Below are positions 57,152 through 64,000 of a DNA stretch of 64,000 nucleotides, one piece after another. The position numbers and the translations under genes were made by a program. Position 1 is the first letter of the stretch. Every line of letters starts with the position of its first letter. The stretch covers positions 171,802-235,801 of the forward strand of contig NZ_PUAP01000027.1 in NCBI RefSeq assembly GCF_002947535.1, written 5' to 3'. The notes beneath the pieces were generated by a model. That model worked only from the letters and a program-made list of their open reading frames with translations. It did no database searches and had not been told where the DNA came from. The DNA comes from Enterococcus mundtii (GTDB lineage: Bacteria; Bacillota; Bacilli; Lactobacillales; Enterococcaceae).

Positions 57152-57793
57152 TTACTCTCCTTTAGGTATGTCGGTTTCTGAAATTATATATTCTGGTGGA
57201 TAACGTAGTTTTTTGAAATAATAGGTACGATCTTCCTTATTGAAAGTCCGCACGACACGGCAAGGATTTCCTACCGCTAAAGAATTAGCTGGAATATCCT
57301 TCGTGACGACACTTCCTGCCCCAATCACTACATGATCACCGATCGTCACCCCAGGAAGTACGGATGTATTTGCGCCGATCCAGACATTATCACCGATCGT
57401 AACAGGCGTCCCAAATTCTGCTTGGTACTCTTGACGTAAAACAGGATCTAAGGCATGGCCGGCTGTGTAGATCCCAACATTTGGAGCAAGCAAGACGTCC
57501 CTACCAATCGTGATCGGAGCAACATCAAGTAAAGTGCAATTATTATTGGCTAAAAAGTTTTCTCCGACAGTGATATTGATACCATAGTCACAGTGAAAGG
57601 GTTGCTCAACAAAGAGTTCATCACCTGTTTGCTTGAACATTTTTTTGATCAATTGCTGACGTTCGGACAATTTTCGAGGATGGATATGATTGAATGCATG
57701 AAGGAGATCTCTTGTGGTCAGACGAAGCTGCAATAATTCTTCATCTTGACGATAGACCTCACCAGCAATCATTTTTTCGATATTTGATTTCAT
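57152..57793 (-). CDS. maltose/galactoside O-acetyltransferase-like hexapeptide protein
   Basis: A 213-residue left-handed beta-helix acetyltransferase of the Maa/LacA/NodL group. The N-terminal maltose-acetyltransferase segment MIAGEVYRQDEELLQLR is followed by the hexapeptide repeats IGDNVWIGANTSVLPGVTIG and VIGAGSVVTKDIPANSLAVG. Catalytic histidine is probably in TAGHALDP. Its placing between rhaD and fucO is odd: it may acetylate non-metabolised rhamnose or a related sugar to dispose of it. Confidence 0.87.
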   Translation of the reverse strand: MKSNIEKMIAGEVYRQDEELLQLRLTTRDLLHAFNHIHPRKLSERQQLIKKMFKQTGDELFVEQPFHCDYGINITVGENFLANNNCTLLDVAPITIGRDVLLAPNVGIYTAGHALDPVLRQEYQAEFGTPVTIGDNVWIGANTSVLPGVTIGDHVVIGAGSVVTKDIPANSLAVGNPCRVVRTFNKEDRTYYFKKLRYPPEYIISETDIPKGE

Positions 57794-57807
57794 TTGTCAC
57801 CTCACGA

Positions 57808-58635
57808 TTACTGATTGTTCAAATAACCGGCACGTGGAATAACCCCAAACGCATCAGCCAGTAATTTCAAATTGTCATCTTCTAACGTCTGCTTGATGCC
57901 TCCTTGGGCCATGACGATCGTATAGACTTGGGCAGCTTTTTCAGCTGTTTCAATCAAACCAAATGTTTCATCCATATCTTTTCCAGAGCCATAGATCCCA
58001 TGTTGTGGCCAAACGACTAAACGCGTTTCTTTCATTTTTGCAGCAGTTGCTTCGCCGATTTCATTCGAACCGGGAACTAACCATGGAATGACCGAGATGC
58101 CTTCTGGGAAGACAACTAGGCACTCTGTACACATTTGCCATAATGTACGAGTAAATTCGCGTTCAGAAAGTGGATGGCTAAAAGTCATAGCTAACAAGTG
58201 TGTTGCGTGACAATGCATGACGATGCGGTTATCTGGATCGATACTCAATCGAGCGATATGGCTCATGAAATGACTTGGTAACTCAGAAGTCGGAACAGCA
58301 TCAGGGCTTAATCCCCATAAAATGTCGATCGCATGACCATCTCCGGTCACACGGATCAATCCAAGATTTTCTTCTGGTGCTTCCTGTACATTTTTAAAAT
58401 ATTTTCCAGATCCTGTCACCAAGAAATACCTTCCGGCTAATTCTTGGGCATCAAATGGCAACGGCAATGTTCGTAAGACTTTCGCAGGATCGATAAAAGG
58501 TAAGACTTGCGCTTCTTCTAATAAATAGGTGATATTCCCACCATTACGTTCATCCCATCCTAGGCGGTACATATTGGTTGTTGCTTGAATCATCTCTTGT
58601 ACAAATGGAGCAGTGAGCATCGCTAATTTTTTCAC
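57808..58635 (-). CDS. rhaD: rhamnulose-1-phosphate aldolase
   Basis: A 275-residue class II aldolase that splits L-rhamnulose 1-phosphate into dihydroxyacetone phosphate and L-lactaldehyde. Zinc histidines are in MHCHATHLLAM and in VWPQHGIYGSG. The N-terminus has MYRLGWDERNGGNITYLL as in RhaD. Length is normal. It lies after rhaA but is separated from it by 249 bp that include a hairpin element. Confidence 0.93.
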   Translation of the reverse strand: MKKLAMLTAPFVQEMIQATTNMYRLGWDERNGGNITYLLEEAQVLPFIDPAKVLRTLPLPFDAQELAGRYFLVTGSGKYFKNVQEAPEENLGLIRVTGDGHAIDILWGLSPDAVPTSELPSHFMSHIARLSIDPDNRIVMHCHATHLLAMTFSHPLSEREFTRTLWQMCTECLVVFPEGISVIPWLVPGSNEIGEATAAKMKETRLVVWPQHGIYGSGKDMDETFGLIETAEKAAQVYTIVMAQGGIKQTLEDDNLKLLADAFGVIPRAGYLNNQ

Positions 58636-58763
58636 GAGTGAGACCTCTTTTCTTTTTCTGATGAATAGAAGGAGCAGGTAGTATGGTTATTTTGTAAATA
58701 AACAGAAAGAACCTCAGAATCAGTTAGACGGATTCTCGAAGGCTTCTGTTGATAGTAACGAGC

Positions 58764-58893
58764 TTTTTTACAACTTGATAGATGGTGTTCATGAAGCAAC
58801 ACTTCGGTCATAAGCCAGAAAAATCAAAAATGAAACAGCCATTTTCGATTTTCCTGACTTATGCCTTAGTGCTGAACGCTTCTTTCACAACCT
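58764..58893. repeat. Dispersed hairpin element overlapping the rhaA stop codon
   Basis: Same unit as in the 27.6-28.2 kb array: GGTGTTCATGAAGCAACACTT, the inner AATCAAAAATG ... CATTTTCGATT hairpin, and GTGCTGAACGCTTCTTTCACAACCT. On the minus strand it begins AGGTTGTGA, whose TTG TGA are the last codon and stop of rhaA. It splits rhaA from rhaD in the operon. Bases 58636-58763 hold nothing else I can name. Confidence 0.85.
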
Positions 58894-60141
58894 CTTACTT
58901 TGTACGTCTTTTTCGTATTGTAGGACTTCTTGGTACCAGTCCATGCCTACTGGGACGTTGTTGATTTCACAGAAGTAATTCCAAACGTCGGCGTATGGGA
59001 AGTCTTTTAACTCTTCAGTGAAGGCTAAGCGTTTGGTGAAGTCGAAGTTGAGTTCGGCTTCTTTTAATTCTTCGATTGGTTCAAGCATGGCTTTTAACAA
59101 TGCTTTTTGGGTATTTCTTGTACCGATTGCCCAAGCGGCGATCCGGTTGATGGTTGCGTCAAAGAAATCGAGACCGATCGCTGTTTTTTCGAGTAAATGA
59201 TTGCGGACTAATTCTTTGCCGATTTCTTGTAGTTCATCATCCATGATCACAACATGGTCTGAATCCCAGCGTACAGGGCGAGAGACGTGAAGCATGATCC
59301 CTTTTGAGAATAAGGCTAAAGAAGAAAGTTTGTTGGAGATGACCTCAGTTGGATGGAAGTGTCCTGCGTCTAGGCAGATCAATTTGTTCCGCGTCAAGCC
59401 ATAGCCCATATAAAATTCGTGTGAACCTACTGTGTAAGCTTCGGCACCCAGTCCGAATAGTTTGGATTCCACAGCATCTTGCGTATATTCTTCATTGAGT
59501 TCTTCTGAGAAAATCTCATCTAAAGATTCCATCAACCGTTGACGTGGAGATAGGCGGTCGATCGGATTGTCTTTCATTCCATCAGGCATCCAAAAATTAT
59601 CGATACAGGTTTGTCCGATTTCTTTCCCCATATACTCGGCGATTTTACGAGCACGTTTCCCATGTTCGATCCAGTAATCCCGAACTTCTTTGTCTGGGTG
59701 AGCAAGTGTCAACCCATCTTTCATCATTGGATGAGAGAAGAAGGTAGGATTGAAATCAAGACCAATGCCTTGTTCTTTTGCCCATGCGACCCATTTCTCG
59801 AAGTGTTTTGGTTCGATCTCATTCAAATCGACTGGTTCATCCGTGTCTAGATACATGGCATGTAAATTCAATTTATGATTCCCAGGAATCAATGAGAAAG
59901 CTTTTTCTAAATCTTGGCGTAATTGATCCGGCGTATGTGCGGCTCCAGGATAGTTCCCTGTAGCCATGATGCCACCAGTCAGTTCTCCATCTGGTGTCAA
60001 GAATCCTTTGACATCATCGCCTTGCCAACAATGCATTGAAATCTTCACTTCTGCGAGTTTCTGCAAGACTTCCTCGGTATCGACACCGATACTCGCATAT
60101 TTTGCTTTGGCTTCTTCGTAACGTTCTTTGACATTCATCAT
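58885..60141 (-). CDS. rhaA: L-rhamnose isomerase
   Basis: A 418-residue isomerase converting L-rhamnose to L-rhamnulose. Typical segments are SMHCWQGDDVKGF, LNLHAMYLD, GLDFNPTFFSHPM and the metal site LDAGHFHPTEVISNK followed by HVSRPVRWDSDHVV. Length and C-terminus (YEKDVQSKRL) agree with other RhaA proteins. Its stop codon is part of a repeat element. AAAGGAGAG is 7 bp before ATG 60141; rhaB lies 16 bp upstream. Confidence 0.95.
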   Translation of the reverse strand: MMNVKERYEEAKAKYASIGVDTEEVLQKLAEVKISMHCWQGDDVKGFLTPDGELTGGIMATGNYPGAAHTPDQLRQDLEKAFSLIPGNHKLNLHAMYLDTDEPVDLNEIEPKHFEKWVAWAKEQGIGLDFNPTFFSHPMMKDGLTLAHPDKEVRDYWIEHGKRARKIAEYMGKEIGQTCIDNFWMPDGMKDNPIDRLSPRQRLMESLDEIFSEELNEEYTQDAVESKLFGLGAEAYTVGSHEFYMGYGLTRNKLICLDAGHFHPTEVISNKLSSLALFSKGIMLHVSRPVRWDSDHVVIMDDELQEIGKELVRNHLLEKTAIGLDFFDATINRIAAWAIGTRNTQKALLKAMLEPIEELKEAELNFDFTKRLAFTEELKDFPYADVWNYFCEINNVPVGMDWYQEVLQYEKDVQSKRL

Positions 60142-60156
60142 ATTGAATCTCTCCTT

Positions 60157-61605
60157 TTATATTAAAAATTCTTTGTATCTAGCAAGCGCTTGTGTCATTT
60201 CCTCGGTATGTCGAGGGTGAAAAGTGGCTAATGAAACGGAATCTCTGATTGCTTCACGCGCCAGTTGCAACGTACCGTAGCCATTCGTCGCAATCATTTG
60301 GACCATTAGATTCCCAATAGCGGTCGCTTCATCTGGTCCTGCTTCGACTTCGATATTGCAAATATCGGCTGTCAGCTGATTAAGGAAGGTATTGTTTGAA
60401 CCCCCACCGACGATGTGTAATCGATGAAATTCTTTTCCGGTGATCCGTGCTAAGTTCTCTAGTTCAACAGCATAGCACAGGGCTAAATTGTCATAGATAC
60501 AGCGAGCCAGCTGACCTGGGGTTTGAGGAATTGTTTGGTTTGTTTCTTTACAATAATCCTGTAATTCTTGAATCATATTTTTGGGATTTAAGAAACGTGG
60601 GTCGTTGACATTGACCATCTGTTGGAAAGGTGCTTCTTGTGCTGCCATTTCTGCCAATTCAGCAAAACTGTAGGCACCCTCTTGTAAACGAGCAACTTCT
60701 TGGATCAACCACATACCCATGATGTTTTTTAAGAAGCGAATGGTTCCTTGCACACCCCATTCATTTGTAAAATTAGCGTCAAAGGCTTCTTTTGTTGAAA
60801 TGCCTTCAGGGATCTCCACACCCATCAACGACCAAGTGCCTGAGCTGATGTATGCCCAATCTTTGCCAGTCGCGGGTGTCCCGACAACTGCTGAAGCAGT
60901 GTCGTGAGAAGCGATCGTGATGAAGGTCGCTTTTGGCAGATCATAGGTCGGGAATTGGGCTGTTTGTAATTCGCCTAGAATCTGCCCGGGTTCGGTGATT
61001 CGTGGAAAAAGGGCAGCATCGATGCCTAAAACAGCTAAAACATCAGGGTCCCATTTCCGAGTTTCTAAGTTCAGAAGCTGCATCGTAGAGGCATTTGTTT
61101 TTTCAGTGACTGCTTGTCCGGTGAAGAGGTAACCGAGTAGATCAGGCATCAATAATAGGCGATGGGCATTTGCTAACGTTTCTTTTTCTTCAACAAGTAA
61201 TTGAAACACCGTATTGAATGGTTGCAGTTGGATACCTGTTTTTTGATAAAGTTCATCCAGAGGCATTTTTTGTTCAAATCGTTGGATGGCATCTTTCGTG
61301 CGATCATCACGATAGCTTGTCGGAGCTTCGATCATATTGCCCTCAGCATCAAGCAAGCCATAATCGACACCCCAAGTATCGATGCCGACATAACATTCTG
61401 TGATGCCTTGTTGTTTTGCTTTTTCAAAACCTTTTAAGATTTCTGTGACTAGATGTGTCAGTGGCCACTTTGCGACGCCATCGATTTTTTCAAACCCATT
61501 TTTGAAACGATGGACTTCCTGTAATTCAAAACGGCCTAATTCATTTAGATTGGCATGGATCAAACGACCACTTGAAGCGCCAATGTCGATTGCAAGATAA
61601 TTCAT
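60157..61605 (-). CDS. rhaB: rhamnulokinase
   Basis: A 482-residue FGGY kinase phosphorylating L-rhamnulose at position 1. N-terminal AIDIGASSGRLI, substrate segment GIDTWGVDYGLLD, SHDTASAVVGTP, SSGTWSLMGVE and LHIVGGGSNNTFLNQL are RhaB-typical. ATG 61605 with GGAGGA is used; a TTG one codon earlier is less likely. It follows the MFS gene by 41 bp and precedes rhaA by 16 bp. Confidence 0.94.
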   Translation of the reverse strand: MNYLAIDIGASSGRLIHANLNELGRFELQEVHRFKNGFEKIDGVAKWPLTHLVTEILKGFEKAKQQGITECYVGIDTWGVDYGLLDAEGNMIEAPTSYRDDRTKDAIQRFEQKMPLDELYQKTGIQLQPFNTVFQLLVEEKETLANAHRLLLMPDLLGYLFTGQAVTEKTNASTMQLLNLETRKWDPDVLAVLGIDAALFPRITEPGQILGELQTAQFPTYDLPKATFITIASHDTASAVVGTPATGKDWAYISSGTWSLMGVEIPEGISTKEAFDANFTNEWGVQGTIRFLKNIMGMWLIQEVARLQEGAYSFAELAEMAAQEAPFQQMVNVNDPRFLNPKNMIQELQDYCKETNQTIPQTPGQLARCIYDNLALCYAVELENLARITGKEFHRLHIVGGGSNNTFLNQLTADICNIEVEAGPDEATAIGNLMVQMIATNGYGTLQLAREAIRDSVSLATFHPRHTEEMTQALARYKEFLI

Positions 61606-61645
61606 CAAAATTCCTCCAATTTATGTTTGCTTGGATCAATGAAAA

Positions 61646-62824
61646 CTAGACTTCATTCGGGAGTGGCTTCTTTTTAAAAGCAAGGAGAAGAAAAAGGACT
61701 CCTAAACCGGTCATCAAAATACAGCCATTGATAAAAATATTTTGTAAGGCATCAGAACCGATACCGAATCTTTCCAAAAGTTGATGTCCATAAGGTGAAA
61801 CAAAATTACCGATATTTGCTAGAACGAGAATAAAAGATGTGGTACTTGCTTTTGCTGCTTGGGGTACTGAACGAGTGGCATCATTGAAGATGTAAGGAAC
61901 AAACAAAGCGAAGGCGATACCGTTCAGTGCAGCCCCTATACCAATGATAAATAAATGATTGGCTGTCAAGATGAGGAACAAACTTGCTGCTATGATGAAA
62001 AAGGAAAGGGGCAATGTCCATCGTTTCAACCCTTTGTAAATCAATCCAAATAAGAAACCAGCAACCATGTTAGCGATTTGCATAAAGGAAAGGAGAGTTC
62101 CAGCATCGGATTCTGTTCCTAGATTTTCAGTCACGATGAAAGTCGAAAGCTTGACGACAACGATCATGTAGAAAATACAGAGAAAGAAAATCAAAATGCC
62201 ATACATGAGAGTGGTAGGACGGAGTGTCCCTTTTGCTGATACTTCTTTTTTAGAAGTGGTACTCTCTTTTTTCTTGGGCGGTTCAGGGACGAAAGCCATA
62301 AATAAGAAGATGATCGGAATGGTGATCAAGTAAACTAAGAACGCTTTTTGCCAGCCAAAAGTGAGGAGACGTCCGGCAGTGAAGGTCATGACCGCAGCCC
62401 CTAAACCTTGAAAGGCGGATTGAAAGCCAATCAATGTGGCTGCTTCTGCACCTTCAAAAAATTCGCTGATCATACTGACTGCCAAAGAATTGAAGAGACC
62501 AAAGCCGGCGCCTAATGCTGCGCGGGAGATCATCAGCAAATAGAAGTTGGCGGTGAAGACAGGTAACACGCCAGCAACTCCAGCCAGCAATAATCCAAGT
62601 AAGACAGTTTTTTTCTGTCCGATGGTTTTTGCGATCAAACTGCTCAAAGCAATGAAAATAACGACAGTCAGTTGAGGGATGGTCATCAGTAGCTCGACGG
62701 ACGAAGCGGATTGATCATTGAAGTAGCCTAACATCATCGGTAAAGCGGATGCGATAGCAGTATTTGACGTTAAAACTAAGGAAATGGACAACAGCGACAG
62801 TTTCATCAACCAAGTCTTTCTCAT
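61646..62824 (-). CDS. MFS transporter, likely L-rhamnose importer
   Basis: A 392-residue major facilitator protein with 12 membrane helices. The loop 2-3 motif is SLIAKTIGQKKTVLLGLLLAG in part. A charged central loop (EPPKKKESTTSKKEV) divides the halves. ATG 62824 is used because GGAGGAA lies in front of it. It is the first gene of the rha operon and divergent from the AraC regulator, so it is the best candidate for rhamnose (or rhamnoside) uptake, as no rhaT or rhaY gene is here. Confidence 0.85.
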   Translation of the reverse strand: MRKTWLMKLSLLSISLVLTSNTAIASALPMMLGYFNDQSASSVELLMTIPQLTVVIFIALSSLIAKTIGQKKTVLLGLLLAGVAGVLPVFTANFYLLMISRAALGAGFGLFNSLAVSMISEFFEGAEAATLIGFQSAFQGLGAAVMTFTAGRLLTFGWQKAFLVYLITIPIIFLFMAFVPEPPKKKESTTSKKEVSAKGTLRPTTLMYGILIFFLCIFYMIVVVKLSTFIVTENLGTESDAGTLLSFMQIANMVAGFLFGLIYKGLKRWTLPLSFFIIAASLFLILTANHLFIIGIGAALNGIAFALFVPYIFNDATRSVPQAAKASTTSFILVLANIGNFVSPYGHQLLERFGIGSDALQNIFINGCILMTGLGVLFLLLAFKKKPLPNEV

Positions 62825-62946
62825 AGCTTGTTCCTCCAGATGAAGATGTATTTGTTGCACTCATCATATCTTGTAACCCTTTTCACAACAATGTCAGTAT
62901 GTTACTATATTGGTGTCAAATTTACATATCAAAGGGGAGGAAAACC

Positions 62947-63927
62947 ATGGATTCGTTTGTGCAAAAGATCTTTCTGCCGTATACATCAGAAGAGTTAGAA
63001 CAGCAAAAGACGGGGCAATGGATCAAGGAATTTGAAGGAGAAAACTTAGACGATCAAGACCAACAATTCAAATTAGACGATCACCATCTTTTTCAAGAAA
63101 ATAATATTTTGATTCGCCAACATCGACGCTTCGCGCATTATCCACTACATTCCCACCATTTTTTAGAATTCAATTATATGTATTGTGGTACTTCAGAACA
63201 GATCGTCAACGGTCTGCCAATCACTTTGAAAGAAGGACAATTATTACTTTTAGATACAAACAGTCGCCATGAGTTGATGCCTTTGGGTGAAAAGGATATT
63301 TTACTGAATTTCTTATTCAAAACAAATGATATCAATATCAATCTTCTGAAAAAAATCGATAATCGTAGTGGGGGATTGACGTATAATTTTTTGATGAATG
63401 CTATTTTAGAACCTGGCTATAATGAAACACATCTTTTGTTACACTTAGCAAAAGAACCAGAGATCCAAGTCACGTTGGATCAGATGATCCTCGAATATTT
63501 TTCAAAAAAACATCTGGGAAATGAAATCATGAACGCTTTTTCACAAGTGTTATTTTTACAGCTTTCTAGAGTCTATCACTCACAATTAGCAAAGATCTAC
63601 AAAAAAGATGGACAAAGCAACTTGATGATCAAAATTCTGCAACGGATCGAAAGCGACTATCGAACATTGAACCTAAAAACATTGGCAGATGAGTTAGGAT
63701 ATAATCCCAATTATCTGTCTAATTTGATCAAGCAACAGACAGGTAAATCCTTCAAACAATTGATTACGAATCAACGATTACATGAAGCACATGATTTGAT
63801 TTTATCTACTCGCTTTTCGATTGAGGAGATTGCAACCAGTGTAGGGTTTTCCAATAAGACCCATTTTTATAAAAAGTATCGAGAATACTTTGGGGATACG
63901 CCGATCGCCGTTCGCAAACGACGTTGA
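62947..63927 (+). CDS. AraC-family transcriptional regulator of the rhamnose operon
   Basis: A 326-residue regulator. An N-terminal cupin sugar-binding domain (HYPLHSHHFLEFNYMYCG, LKEGQLLLLDTN) is followed by two AraC helix-turn-helix units (NLKTLADELGYNPNYLSNLI and FSIEEIATSVGFSNKTHFYK). It is divergent from the rha operon across 122 bp and probably activates it with rhamnose, as RhaS/RhaR do. GGGGAGG precedes ATG 62947. Confidence 0.9.
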   Translation: MDSFVQKIFLPYTSEELEQQKTGQWIKEFEGENLDDQDQQFKLDDHHLFQENNILIRQHRRFAHYPLHSHHFLEFNYMYCGTSEQIVNGLPITLKEGQLLLLDTNSRHELMPLGEKDILLNFLFKTNDININLLKKIDNRSGGLTYNFLMNAILEPGYNETHLLLHLAKEPEIQVTLDQMILEYFSKKHLGNEIMNAFSQVLFLQLSRVYHSQLAKIYKKDGQSNLMIKILQRIESDYRTLNLKTLADELGYNPNYLSNLIKQQTGKSFKQLITNQRLHEAHDLILSTRFSIEEIATSVGFSNKTHFYKKYREYFGDTPIAVRKRR

Positions 63928-63962
63928 AATAGTTATTTATACATAAAAAAGCCAACTGCGAA

Positions 63963-64000
63963 GAGGTCGGGACAGAAGCATTTAGCCTCGAGAAATAAGG
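63963..64000. repeat. Dispersed hairpin element, left part (cut by window end)
   Basis: GAGGTCGGGACAGAAG, two differing bases, then TTTAGCCTCGAGAAATAAGG, as in the element at 42934. It lies 36 bp after the AraC gene. The remainder is outside the window. Confidence 0.85.

Overview
The window looks like chromosomal DNA of a low-GC lactic acid bacterium, most likely an Enterococcus of the E. faecium / E. mundtii / E. hirae type. The evidence is gene content: a tyrosine decarboxylase and tyrosine/tyramine permease pair, glpK-glpO-glpF with an alpha-glycerophosphate oxidase rather than a dehydrogenase, several Mga/AtxA-like regulators, many PTS genes, CcpA (cre) sites and strong AGGAGG ribosome sites. 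The species cannot be settled from the sequence alone. No rRNA, tRNA, insertion sequence or CRISPR array was found.

Layout: 0-1.4 kb is the end of a lactose/cellobiose-family PTS operon. 1.5-9.7 kb holds single housekeeping or stress genes (MmcQ/YjbR protein, methyltransferase, GNAT, YrhK protein, zinc alcohol dehydrogenase, oleate hydratase), a decayed toxin-antitoxin pair and two tandem DUF1622 membrane proteins. 9.8-19.4 kb is a divergent catabolic locus: glucitol-family PTS genes on the minus strand face a plus-strand operon of a DRL-like/SAF oxidoreductase, a SorC-type regulator, a complete acetoin/pyruvate-type dehydrogenase complex (E1 alpha, E1 beta, E2, E3) and the PTS EIIA. I propose that it degrades a phosphorylated branched polyol such as 2-C-methyl-D-erythritol 4-phosphate through 1-deoxyxylulose 5-phosphate to acetyl-CoA and glyceraldehyde 3-phosphate; this is inference. 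19.6-24.8 kb has an Mga-like regulator and the tyrosine decarboxylation operon, followed by a P-type cation ATPase.

27.6-28.2 kb is a tandem array of about 120-bp hairpin units with a 356-bp higher-order period. Related units are scattered through the window at 3' ends of genes. 28.2-34.6 kb has another Mga-like regulator, a Nudix hydrolase, a MarR-GNAT-B3/B4 operon with a perfect inverted repeat at its promoter, small genes, and a purine permease preceded by PurBoxes. 34.7-40.4 kb is an AT-rich island with a lactococcin-972-type bacteriocin cluster. Its ABC ATPase gene is split by a -1 frame change at an A AAA AAG heptamer, and a small secreted-protein gene is out of frame at another A7 run. 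Debris of further genes follows on the minus strand.

40.7-46.7 kb has a GH13 alpha-glucosidase, a decayed HigBA-like toxin-antitoxin pair, and a MarR-controlled ene-reductase / DJ-1 / aldo-keto reductase operon. 46.9-51.7 kb has an orphan nuclease-like gene, a RelB-like antitoxin with a broken toxin, and an FAD oxidoreductase overlapping a third Mga-like regulator. 51.8-55.9 kb is glpK-glpO-glpF. 56.0-63.9 kb is an L-rhamnose operon (MFS transporter, rhaB, rhaA, rhaD, an acetyltransferase and fucO) divergent from an AraC-type regulator. All three toxin genes are broken while two of the three antitoxins remain open.
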